Assembly: GCF_002160515.1 (NCBI RefSeq)
Contig: NZ_NFKS01000018.1
Coordinates: 1 to 60,491, forward strand
Source of the DNA: Anaeromassilibacillus sp. An172
Lineage (GTDB): Bacteria; Bacillota; Clostridia; Oscillospirales; Acutalibacteraceae
Reading direction: 5' to 3'
Length of the DNA: 60,491 nucleotides
Shown: positions 24,351-34,700 of the stretch, in pieces
Numbering within the stretch: position 1 is the stretch's first letter
Layout of the letters: each line of letters starts with the position of its first letter
Made by a program: the position numbers and the translations under genes
The notes under the pieces: generated by a model
Told to the model about the DNA's origin: nothing
What the model saw: only the letters and a program-made list of their open reading frames with translations
The model's database searches: none

Positions 24351-24366
24351 TTATATTTACAAAGAA

Positions 24367-24389
24367 CGCCGGCAGGAAAACTGCCGGCG
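24367..24389. terminator. GC-rich terminator between convergent genes
   Basis: CGCCGGCAG pairs perfectly with CTGCCGGCG around a five-base loop. TTTTTATT follows on the right, so it mainly serves the ybjQ gene, and it also marks the end of the leftward pilus operon. Confidence 0.85.
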
Positions 24390-24395
24390 AAGTTT

Positions 24396-25046
24396 TTATT
24401 CTGTCTTTTGTCTTTTACCTGCAAACAACATAACACCTATTAAAATAACAGATATTCCGCAGATAAATATCAGCAGCATATTGTTATTATTTTCCTGTCC
24501 TGTCTGAGGAGGCGGAGGAGTAGGCTCAAAGCTTTCTCCTTTTGTCTGGGTTTCAACATCCATCACCCAGTCGCCCTCCGCATTTTTATACGGAACAGAT
24601 ACAAGGAAAGAATTTACCAGTCCGTAATCTGCGGAGTCTGTCTGAACAATCAGATATATTCCCATATCCAGATTATCAAATTTAACCACTCCGTTTTTAT
24701 CGGACTCTGCAGTAATTCCTGCAGCACCGTTTTCCTTTGCAACTGCGCTGAGTTTAGACGCAGCGTTTATATTGTCCTGAGCAGTTTCCAATTTGTTAAA
24801 AACCACACCTGAGGACTTAAACTCTTCAGTCAAGGTCCATTCAACAGCATTGCTTCCAAGAGGCACGCCAACCTGATAGCAGGTAAGCTCTACCCCTTCA
24901 AAATCTGTACCCAGATCGTTTAAATTCACATGGATACTGCCCTTTTCGCCGGTTGCTGCGGCGCTGACACTTACAAAGGAAACAAGCTGACAGAAAATCA
25001 ACACAGCTGCAAATATCAACTTTTTAAATTTGAAGTTGCTTTTCAT
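24396..25046 (-). CDS. Minor pilin-like surface protein with PQTG sorting signal
   Basis: A 216-residue secreted, sortase-anchored protein. Signal peptide residues 1-30 end near VSAAA. A single ~140-residue domain with the pilin-type DMGIYLIVQT strand (as in SpaA/B-like beta-barrels) follows. The C-terminus has a Pro-rich stem (PTPPPP), the sorting motif PQTGQ, a hydrophobic helix and KRQKTE. The motif is PPQTG rather than LPxTG, a form seen in sortase C or housekeeping sortase substrates. The gene overlaps the preceding sortase by four bases. It is likely the cell-wall base subunit or a minor pilin; this role is inferred from size and position. Confidence 0.82.
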   Translation of the reverse strand: MKSNFKFKKLIFAAVLIFCQLVSFVSVSAAATGEKGSIHVNLNDLGTDFEGVELTCYQVGVPLGSNAVEWTLTEEFKSSGVVFNKLETAQDNINAASKLSAVAKENGAAGITAESDKNGVVKFDNLDMGIYLIVQTDSADYGLVNSFLVSVPYKNAEGDWVMDVETQTKGESFEPTPPPPQTGQENNNNMLLIFICGISVILIGVMLFAGKRQKTE

Positions 25047-25888
25047 TGTTTCCTCCTTTCCCTTTTACGGCAGGGAAAAAGAAGAATCTTCCCCGCTAAA
25101 ATCAATACTATTATAGAAATTATAAATATTATTTTAAGCATGCCGCTTATGCCCTCTTCGATATGCTCAGTAGTGCTTTCCGCTTCTTCATCTACAGAGT
25201 AAACCCTGTGTCCCGTTACAAGAAGCCTGTGAGAATTAACTCCGTACGGCGTACATGTCACTAAAGTTACCAAATCCTCGCCCTGTTTTATCACAAGACT
25301 TTCCGTTTCATGAGGCAATACCGTTTCTATTGAATCAAAGCGATATTCAAGGGTCTCATCCATCACTTTTATATAAAAGTAATCTGCTGTATCAAGCTGG
25401 TCAAGGTTTGTGAAAAGCTCCTTTGACGGCAGTCCACTGTGAGAAGACAGGATTGCATGTGTGCTTTCTCCGCCCACCGGCAATGAGCTTCCATAAAGGT
25501 GACCCGCTCCGCTTTCCAAAACAGATGCTGATGTGCCGTGATAAATGGGTATATTTACATCTATTTTCGGTATGCTTATATATCCCATTATTCCGTCGCC
25601 GCCCGGATTTAAAAGACCGTTATATTCTTCATCAGCTTTATATGCAGTTGAAAAAGCGTCGGTAATTCCGGTTTGACTTTGGGCAAGCCGCTGGTTGTAT
25701 TCATTTGCCAAAGAGATAATCTCAGCTTTCTCATCTTCCGACATATTTTGTACTATGGATTCGTAATTGTTAATTACCCGGCTTTCGCTTCCTTTATTTA
25801 CCCATTGACTTACAAAAGGATAGTTTATAATCATAAGCCCCACAAGTACAAACAGAAATAAAATTCTCTTTCTTGTGCTATCCTTCAT
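25043..25888 (-). CDS. Class C (pilus-polymerising) sortase, copy 2
   Basis: A 281-residue transpeptidase with an N-terminal membrane anchor (about 9-25) and a C-terminal hydrophobic segment plus KR-rich tail (KRERRKQ), the class C topology. Catalytic residues are His in LSSHSGLP, Cys in TLVTCTPYGVNSHRLLV and Arg in the same segment. A lid loop Asp-Pro-Phe motif appears absent; the matching region reads ITDAFSTAY. This distinguishes it from its neighbour, which has LTDPFDPD. It overlaps the next gene by four bases and the previous sortase by eleven. Confidence 0.92.
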   Translation of the reverse strand: MKDSTRKRILFLFVLVGLMIINYPFVSQWVNKGSESRVINNYESIVQNMSEDEKAEIISLANEYNQRLAQSQTGITDAFSTAYKADEEYNGLLNPGGDGIMGYISIPKIDVNIPIYHGTSASVLESGAGHLYGSSLPVGGESTHAILSSHSGLPSKELFTNLDQLDTADYFYIKVMDETLEYRFDSIETVLPHETESLVIKQGEDLVTLVTCTPYGVNSHRLLVTGHRVYSVDEEAESTTEHIEEGISGMLKIIFIISIIVLILAGKILLFPCRKRERRKQ

Positions 25889-26738
25889 ATTTTTTCCTCC
25901 ATGAACGGAGTTTAAAGAAAATCATAAGCAAAATAAGGAAAATTATCAAGCCCACAATTACTCCGTAAAAATATTGCCTCATCCATTGGCTTCCGGTTTT
26001 TTTCTCTGTTTCCTGAGAAACCGCCTCTGCCTCTTGGTAAGGGATTCTCTCTCCCCTTACCAAAAGTCTGTGAGAATTTACACCATATGGTGTACAGGTT
26101 ACAAGAGTAACATAATCTTTGTCGTGATAAATTGAAAGTTCTGAAACGTCATCAGGCTCGGTAATCTTTATCCGGTCAACCTGATATGCCAAAACCTCGT
26201 CAAGCACATATATGTAGAATATGTCGCCTTCCTCCAATAATTCAAGGTCGGTGAAAAGTTTCTTTCCCGGCAGTCCTGTATGTGCAGACATAACCGTGTG
26301 TGTTCCCTCTCCGCCCATCGGCATTGAGGTGTATTCAAGATGACCAACACCGCTTTCCAGAACTTCTGCGCTTGTACCGTGATAAATACTCAGCCTTACA
26401 TCTATAGCAGGTATGTACAGAAATCCCATAACTCCGTCGCCGTTTAAATTAAGCAGAGAATTATATGGCTCTGCCTGTGCGTTTCTTATTGCGTCAGGGT
26501 CAAAAGGGTCGGTAAGCACAACATTGGCATTTAAAAGGCTCTTATTATATTCTACTACTTTTTGTTTTTCTTCTTCTACCGCTCTGTCCCCTTGATTTTC
26601 CACATCCGTCACATAATCTGTTATAACCTCGTCCTGACGAAGCTCATAAAGATAATTGCTGACAAACGGATATGCCGCAAGACATATGCCTATGGCGACA
26701 ACAAAAACGGTAATTGTCACCCTTACGGATTTTTTCAT
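25878..26738 (-). CDS. Class C (pilus-polymerising) sortase, copy 1
   Basis: A 286-residue class C sortase with N-terminal TM (about 8-26), a lid motif DPFDPD at about residue 78, catalytic His in MSAHTGLPGKK, Cys in TLVTCTPYGVNSHRLLVRGER and a C-terminal TM with basic tail. The canonical Asp-Pro-Phe lid suggests this copy does the lysine-isopeptide polymerisation of the backbone pilin. It follows the backbone pilin by 98 bases containing a strong hairpin. About half its sequence is shared with the downstream sortase, so the two arose by duplication. Confidence 0.93.
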   Translation of the reverse strand: MKKSVRVTITVFVVAIGICLAAYPFVSNYLYELRQDEVITDYVTDVENQGDRAVEEEKQKVVEYNKSLLNANVVLTDPFDPDAIRNAQAEPYNSLLNLNGDGVMGFLYIPAIDVRLSIYHGTSAEVLESGVGHLEYTSMPMGGEGTHTVMSAHTGLPGKKLFTDLELLEEGDIFYIYVLDEVLAYQVDRIKITEPDDVSELSIYHDKDYVTLVTCTPYGVNSHRLLVRGERIPYQEAEAVSQETEKKTGSQWMRQYFYGVIVGLIIFLILLMIFFKLRSWRKKYEG

Positions 26739-26766
26739 TTAAGGGGATCAGTCCTTTCTGCCAGTA

Positions 26767-26792
26767 TACAGGGAGCGTAAAAACTCCCTGTA
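26767..26792 (-). other. Intercistronic hairpin between backbone pilin and sortases
   Basis: TACAGGGAG pairs perfectly with CTCCCTGTA around eight bases, without a U-tract. It probably acts as a partial terminator or mRNA 3' stabiliser so that pilin exceeds sortase. Confidence 0.6.
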
Positions 26793-26836
26793 CCTTTCAA
26801 TTATTTGCGGATTTTTAATTTATTGTATTCCTTAAA

Positions 26837-28675
26837 TTATGTTCTCTTTTTACGTGTGATAACATAGAAGGTTACGCCGCCGCCGATTACAAGAACACCA
26901 AGGATTGCGAATATCCATGCACCCATTCCGCCTGTTGTAGGAAGCTGGAAGCCTGAAGTATTGTTAATTGCAAATGTAACAGCTGTGTTGCCTGCTGTCA
27001 AATTTGCAGCTGTACCGTTTACTTTTGAAATATTTGCAAGTACACCTGTGTATTCGCCGTCATTGCCCTTAGCAGGAACAAGATTAACCTTTACAGGTTC
27101 TTTAAGAATGTTGTAGCCTTTTGATGTTACAGTTTCTTTCAAATAGAGGTCAACACCTGTAGGAACACCCTTTATGTAGAGCTTGCTGTTTCCGTCAAGC
27201 ATAAGTTCTGTTGCCTCTCCGGAACCGCTGTATACATAGTTTCCCTTATCGCCTGTAACTACAATACCCTTTGTGCAAGCTTCATCTGTATAGAGCTTAA
27301 ATCTAACATCTACTGCCAAATCATTTTTCTGAGCATTGTCAAACAGCTTGTTTGCTTCCATACCGAAGATAAATTCTTTTACTTCTTTCCATGTTGTATC
27401 AATTTCATGGCTCTGTCCTGCCTGGAATGTAAGCTTAACCTTGTTTGGGTTGCCTGCTTCTCCTACAATAGCCTCAGAATTTACTGTAGCTGTGTAGTAA
27501 ACATAAACTTCACCGTCACTCATAGCTTTTGCAAGATTTGTAAGCTTTGCAAGACCGTCCGGAGTAAATGTAATGCTGAATGTGCTTCCGCCTTTATATC
27601 CTTCTGTGCCAACATCTACGCCCTCTGCTACTGTATAATCTGTTCCAAAAGTATAACTTACATTATTCTTATCTGTGATTACTATGTTAGCATCAGAGAA
27701 TGTTTCCGGAAGGGTAAGACCCTTGCTTATTGCGTCGGTGATTACATATTTGTCAATATCAATAGCTGTATTATCTTTACTGTCTGTAAGGTCAGGAACC
27801 TTTGATATAAATTTAAACTCTACAACATCGTTAACATTTGTTACGTCAGTATCATTGAGAACTTCTCCGTCAGCATATCCAAGTGTTCCGTCATATGAGC
27901 GAACAATCTTCTTGTCGATATCAGCTGTACCTGTTACGTTCTTTGCTGTTGCATTGATTTCTGCAAGCCAGCCGTTATTATCTACATCATAGATAGGAGC
28001 GGAAACAACGTAAGGAGCCTGCTTTCTTGTGATTGTGATGTATTCCCAGTCAGTAGCATCGGCATTTTTAATCTGTGCCTCTGCAACGCTTGATTCAACT
28101 ACAAGATAAAGACCATATTTTTGTCCTGTAAAAGTAGCAAGACCGTTATCATTTGTAGTTTTTGTATTATCGTCTGTAATATTGTAGCCCAATTCATCAT
28201 TATAACCTTCAGGGAATGTCTTCATAAGGGCTTCATTTATTTCTTTGTAGTCCTTAACAAGAACGTATTCTCCTCCGTCCTTTGTTACGGTGTAGTCACC
28301 GATAAGTCCTATAGTTTTTGCCAATGAATCTGAAATACCATATGCCATAAGGGTATCAGTTCCATCCTGTACCTGGAAGATATCACCAATCTTCCAAATG
28401 CTGAAATCTACTCCTCTTACAGGTGCATTTGTATCTGCCTGTGCAGGATCAGAATTATCAACCTCAACGTACTTGCTGATATTGATTGTTGCGTTAGCCG
28501 CTGCTGTTGGCTCTGCACCAATAAGTCCATTGTAATAAGCCAAGTCTGCTATTGTTACATCAGACTCATCCAAAGGTTTTGCGGCTGCGGACGCTGTCAT
28601 TGAGAAGCATCCTACTGCCAATGCCGCTGTCATAAAGAAAGCAATCAGTTTTTTAAACAGTTTATTTGTCTTCAT
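26837..28675 (-). CDS. SpaH/EbpB-type backbone pilin with LPTTG anchor
   Basis: A 612-residue secreted pilin. The signal peptide (1-31) ends at ASAAA. The N-terminal domain holds GVDFSIWKIGDI (pilin D1 pattern). A variant pilin motif WLAEINATAKN at residues 236-246 aligns with the family's WxxxVxVYPKN with Lys245 in the linking position. An E-box-like segment DLYLKETVTSKGYN and the C-terminal LPTTGGMG, hydrophobic helix and RKKRT follow. Its likely role is the polymerised shaft of a sortase-assembled pilus. AGAAAGGTG precedes the ATG. A hairpin (28719-28738) separates it from the giant adhesin gene. Confidence 0.9.
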   Translation of the reverse strand: MKTNKLFKKLIAFFMTAALAVGCFSMTASAAAKPLDESDVTIADLAYYNGLIGAEPTAAANATINISKYVEVDNSDPAQADTNAPVRGVDFSIWKIGDIFQVQDGTDTLMAYGISDSLAKTIGLIGDYTVTKDGGEYVLVKDYKEINEALMKTFPEGYNDELGYNITDDNTKTTNDNGLATFTGQKYGLYLVVESSVAEAQIKNADATDWEYITITRKQAPYVVSAPIYDVDNNGWLAEINATAKNVTGTADIDKKIVRSYDGTLGYADGEVLNDTDVTNVNDVVEFKFISKVPDLTDSKDNTAIDIDKYVITDAISKGLTLPETFSDANIVITDKNNVSYTFGTDYTVAEGVDVGTEGYKGGSTFSITFTPDGLAKLTNLAKAMSDGEVYVYYTATVNSEAIVGEAGNPNKVKLTFQAGQSHEIDTTWKEVKEFIFGMEANKLFDNAQKNDLAVDVRFKLYTDEACTKGIVVTGDKGNYVYSGSGEATELMLDGNSKLYIKGVPTGVDLYLKETVTSKGYNILKEPVKVNLVPAKGNDGEYTGVLANISKVNGTAANLTAGNTAVTFAINNTSGFQLPTTGGMGAWIFAILGVLVIGGGVTFYVITRKKRT

Positions 28676-28718
28676 TTTTTACACCTTTCTTTCTAAAATT
28701 TTGTTTTTATTCTATTAA

Positions 28719-28738
28719 GCAGATGTACTCTAATCTGC
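28719..28738 (-). other. Short hairpin between adhesin and backbone pilin
   Basis: GCAGAT pairs with ATCTGC around eight bases in the 69-base gap. There is no U-tract. It may be a processing point between the two messages. Confidence 0.4.
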
Positions 28739-28744
28739 ATAATA

Positions 28745-31700
28745 TTAAAGCTTTGATTTTGCCTTACGGCGTTTTCTGTCTTCTCTTATTACATAGAAGA
28801 ATGCTACGAGAATAAGAGCTGATACTCCTAAAATACCCGGATTAAAGAATCCGCTTCCGCCTGTTGTCGGGATTTCAAGGGATGCATTGTTTCCGATTGT
28901 GTATGTTATTTCGGCGTAGTAATATAGTCCGTTTATCTCTGTATCATACAACGGATTTTCGCCCTTAGTATCACTTCCAAGCGGCAGATATACTTCTATA
29001 GGATTGATAAGCTTGTTATAACCGTCTGCGGAACTAAGCTCTGTAATCTTATAATTCACATTAAGGTCAAGCTTGTCGAATACAGCAACACCGTCAACTC
29101 CGTCAGCTCCGGTTACTTTTCTTTCTACTTCTTCCCAGCTTTCAGTTCCTGTGGCTGAATCATTTACCTTTTTCTCCAGGAGGAAAGTAGCTCCGTTAAG
29201 CTTTTTATCATTCTCATCAACCTTATTGATTGTTATCTTGCCAAATCGCTTATTGGTAAAAAGTACGTAATCCATATCGGCAGGCTTGCTGTTAGGAATA
29301 GTTACCGAGGCGGTATTTCCCTCTGTTTCCGTTCCGTTGTTTACCTTATAGAAAGCTGTATATTTTCCGGAATTTTCGGTTATAGTATAGGTTTTACCCT
29401 TCTTCAAACCATAGATTACAATATACTGATTATCGGAAAGTTCAAAGTTTGTTTTTCCCGAAGCAATTACCATCTGACCTTGCTCTGCAAGCTCATCCTG
29501 CACCGCAGCTCCGTCACCCTTATTATACTTTTTATAATAAAGATTGATATTGTCCATATCTCCGGAAATTGTGAAAATAAACTTATCATTTACAACAGCT
29601 CCGTCAACATACTTTTCAACCACCTTTTCAATCCTAAGCTCTGTAAGCTCATTGGTGATTGAGTATGCATTTTCTTTCGTCGGGTCTGTATTATCCTTAT
29701 TCAATTCAGTATCACCGTCAGTTGGATATGCATTTTCAGATGTTTCTACTATTCTGTAGATTGTCTGCTTAGCGTCTCCCTCTCCGGTAGTTGCTGAACC
29801 CGGCATAACCTTTGGAACAAAGTTCCATACTGCGTGCCATGCTATGTCCTCATAGCAAGCCGGCAGGTCACTTTGGTTAACATCATCAGGCTCACCATTT
29901 AAAGTAACCTTTGCAGGGGTCTTAAATGAAGTCCACTGACCGGCTGTATCCTGATACTGAAGCTCAAAGGTAACAGGTGAAATCATATCAATCGGAGTTA
30001 TTTCTCCGTATGTATCCTCCCAATTCTTTGTGGCTTCAAGCTCAATGGTTATCATATGGTTTGTTACAGATGAGGTATAAAGGTTATTCTCTGCATCAGG
30101 CTGAGTATCTTCGTCATAAATAGCCTTATAGATATCTCTGTAGATTTCCTCATTATTTATGACTATGCTGTTGTAAACTTCTCTTGCACAATACTCAAAC
30201 TCCACAATATCATAACCTGTGTTGCCCTCATTAGGTAAAACACCCAATACCGGAAGATTAGTAACTGTATTGCTCTTGTTATCCTCGCTGTTTTCACCGG
30301 TAATTGTTATGGCAGCAGCATTGCTTCCATATTTAAAGTTTTCCCAGGAACTGCTTGGATTGTTCTTGTCTTTATATTGTATATTAAAGACAATCTTCCA
30401 TCCGTCACCGTTTGGTTCTCTTGTACCATAAATATTCTCGGCGTCATCCACCCAAGTTTTCTCAGCCTTAAGATTTGTTTCGCCATACAGGTTAACAAAA
30501 GTGCTTTCCTTTTTGGTATTTCCATCATAGAAGTTAATATATGGGTAAATAGATTTATCCGTTGTAATATCCTGTGTATTTGTATACACTGACCTTAGTC
30601 CTGCATCGTGGATATTATTAAGAATTTCTTCACTGGAAACAACAGGTTCAAAAATATTTAATGCAGTTTCCTCATAAATACCATTGATTGTATCCTTAAG
30701 AATATATGACTGTGTATCAAGATAAAAACCTATTCTTGAAACGTCTGGATAATCTTTTCCCTTTTTATTATAAAGTTTAAATGTCGGTGTGAATTCCTCA
30801 TAATAAACGGTAGTATTTGAAGAATTTATAAAGCTGAGTTTACTTTCAATCATATAATATTTGAGATAGTAAACATTGCCGTTATACATAACTGTCACAG
30901 GAAGATGTTCAGCATCTATACTGATTGCCGCATTCTTTGCTCCCAAAGTTGCGCCGTTATTTATTGTAACGCTTCTGTTTTCCTGTACGTTGTATGCACT
31001 AAGAATATCTTTAAATTCTGAAGAGGTAACAGTTTTCCACAAATCAGGATTATTATACTGTTCAGCATCCGGAGCTGTTCCGTCAGGTTTTGCCTGAACT
31101 CCTGCAACATATAATGTTGAATCAAGCTTTATATTATATCCTGTTTTATTTGTTGAATTCTGAAAGTCGCCGATATCTTTTCTCCAGTTCTTCCACATAG
31201 TATATGAGGTTTCAACACTGTTTTTAAACAATTTTGAAATTGCATTTCCCATTGTGTTGTAACTATTTGTTCCCTTTGAATATGTGAACTGGACACCATC
31301 GGAGCCTATAGCTATGTTGTAGCCATTTAAACCTGTGTCAATCTCAGTTATTTTGTACTTCCACGGCATACTGTTAGGCGCATAAATCTCCAATCCCTCA
31401 AGCTGGAACAGCCAATATTTGGATGTTGCAAAATCACCTGTGCCTGTCCAGTCGGCAGAATTTCCGGAGGCTGATATTACTGAAATATCTAAGTTTTTAA
31501 CCATCTCTATAGATGTGTTATCAATGGTTATATTTTCATTTGCAGGATTATTGCTAATACTGTTTATCTCATTCCAATTATCGGGCATAGTTACTGTAAA
31601 TGTGCCTATTTTTGTTTCAGAAATAGCGTTTCCCTGTCCTGACTGAGCGTCTGCACTTCTGTATATTTCAAATGTTAGGGTCTTCGGTCTTGAACCGTTT

Positions 31701-34700
31701 GTATTGTTATTGTCAACCCACTCTTTTCCGAAATACAATGAAGCGTCATCACCTGTGTTGTACACGTTTTTAAATGTAGCCCAGTTTGTAAGATTGCTGT
31801 TCGGGCGTGCAGGTGGATCAGGAATAGTTCCATCATCGTTATTCTTTATAGGAATAAGTCCGTCAACCTCTACTATACCGTCTTTATTGTCGTCAGTTAC
31901 AGTGTATTTTCCGTTTGCATCCTGTGCCAAAAGTCCATTGCCTGCGGTCATATCGTAACCGCCCTGCATAAGCTTATTAGCATTTTCGGCAACTTTATAG
32001 GTATAATAGTTTCCGTTCGGCGCATAAATCGGTAGGTCTTTAAATGTTATATCGGCAACTCCATTTACAAAGTCTTTGTAGTCAATTTTCATAACTTGTA
32101 TGAAATGCGGGTCGGAAACAACATTTCCTTCATCGTTTTTATATGTTCGTGTAAGGGCAAAATAGATTGTCGGCTTTTCCTCGTCGTCATTAAACGGCGT
32201 TGTATCAAGCCATTTTCTTACACTTACACTTCCCAGCTGAGGATTATAACCATTTGTTATAGCGTAGTTATTTATTACAGGCTGTTTAAATACAAGGTTA
32301 ATGTCATTTGCATCTGAACCGTTCAAGCCTATAACCTCTTCACGAAGCCGGTAAACATGAAGCTCACCGTTATCATCATACTTAGGAAGTCTTCCTTGGT
32401 CTGCCCCAACAGGTTCAGCCACCAAATTACCTTCACTATCTATGCTATTGGTATTTTCACCATCGTAAGAAATCTTAAAGTTATATTCACCATTAACAAT
32501 CTGTTTTGACCAGTCTGTTACTGTAAGTGTTGCTATCGGAGTTTCTTGGTTTAAATCTTCGTCATTTCCCGGGTCTGTATCCTCTATAAACTGATAGATA
32601 GAAAACTTTACTTCCGGAAGATCTGCCTGCAAAAATCCTGATGGAAGATTTGCCCATATCTTTTTACCGTCTATGGTTACATTTGCGGCAATTTTATTTA
32701 CGAGCATTCCTCTTTCTTTCAGCAGGTAAACTTTTTCGCCGTTTTCTACATACTCTCTAAGCAATGTTTTATCTTTTTCTGTAGACAGCAGGCCGCCGTA
32801 TTCGGTACCTATATCACGGTATTCTTCCCAGTTAGGATGTTCCTCATCAATTACCGAATTATCGGAAGGGTCTTCCCAGTACTTATATTCAACCTCAGTA
32901 TAGTCAAATATTTCTTTATTGATTCTCATTTTCTCTCGGGCATAATAGAAAATTTCATATCCCAAAGAGTCATATTTAGGCATCGAACCGAAGTTACAGG
33001 TTGAATAGTTTACATCATTATGGAAACTCCACTTGCTATCCAAATAGATGTTCTCTATTTTTTCAACCACATTACCCTCTTCATCTTTCACATGAACTAC
33101 TCTGTAAAGATCCAAGTATATGTCAGGGCGTTCGCCGTTTTTATAACGATAAGCATCTTTCCATTCTTTTCTGAAAAAGATTTCTTTGCTTCCTGACAAA
33201 CCATTAGTAACTGCAACTCCCTGTTTGTCATTTTTATGCTGACCTTCTGAAAGCTCATAGCTTACCTGATAAGAGTTTGAATTATACTCTGTATCTATAA
33301 TTCCATTAGCTTTTAATTCAGCTAAAGAATAATACTTATCTTTAGCTTCATCATAGACATACTCAGTAACCTGATAACTTACAAGTGTTCCAAACTCATC
33401 ATATTTTGGAAGATTCCAGAAATAGTATGTGGAGTTTGCTGTTTCTTTTGAAACATCCTGAACTGCTGAAACATAATTGTTGTTGTCATCTTTAATAGGT
33501 TCTTTTTCATTTACCATGGTAACTGTATTTTCTTCGTAATCAATATAGCCCTTATCTTCGTATCCGGGAGCAAACTCCAATTTCAAAACAAGCTTGTATC
33601 CCAGACCTTTAAGGTCAGATATAAACTTCTTACGTGTCTCGTTAGAAATATATTCATCCTCACCGTCAACCCAGTTTTTCTCAACGGTAATATCTATATT
33701 TCCCAGACGTCTGTTGGAAACAGTATAGAAATTAAGATTTTCCAGCTGAACCATCATATATGTAGCTTCATATTTATGATAGTCTGTTTCATATTGTATA
33801 AATGGAGAATCCTCGTTTTTTCCATTTTGTATATTGAAAATTGTTTCAATACTTCCTGGGTCCATTGGATTTCCTTCTTGGTCAAAGTAGTCTATCCTAA
33901 CGTTTCCTACTTGTGTTTCAAGAACAAGTAATTTTTTGTCTTTATACTCCGCATTAAGATTAACCCGCTTCCACCAGTTATCCTGAGCTGTAATCACCTG
34001 TTTTGCGATTTCCGTAAAGCTTCCGTCATTTTCCTGGTAGTATATAGTGTAGGTTACATCTTCTCTGTGCTGTGCGTCACCATCGTCTATCCAGCGTTTA
34101 CGCAGATAAATCTTAAAGCTATCTACAACAGGAGGGCTGTTGGTGATAACTGTGGTTATTATTCCTTTATCATCAGTTGTTGTGGAATAATCTGTATACC
34201 AGTTTCCATGTGTTTCCTCAAGAAGAATATAGTCATATGGATGTCCGTCTTTATCATATCTGTCCAGCTCTGTAAAGTGAGCTTTCCAAGGCTCTGTTTC
34301 CTGAACATAGCCCGCAAGAAAATGGTTTCCTGTTCCATCTGCAAATATATAAAGCGGTGTAGGTTCTTCATCCACATTTCCGTCGATTTCAAAGTTTCTC
34401 TGACTTATGGTTCTTAAAGGATATCTTGTGGAATCGTACCCTGCCCTATAGAGCATAAGTTCAACAGGTGTTCTCTGTTCTATAGGTATTTCATCGCTCC
34501 ATTCCTTTATTGCGATAACCTCTGTCTTATCTTCAATCTTATTAAGAATAGACGTGTGATACACACCAGCCTCTGTTTTATCTATTGACAACGTGGAATT
34601 ATAATAAACTTCATATCCATTTTGATTAAGGATAAAACTTCCGTCAGGGTTCAATAGGTTGGTATCATTGTTTTCTCCTTGATATATTTCCTCTTCAACC

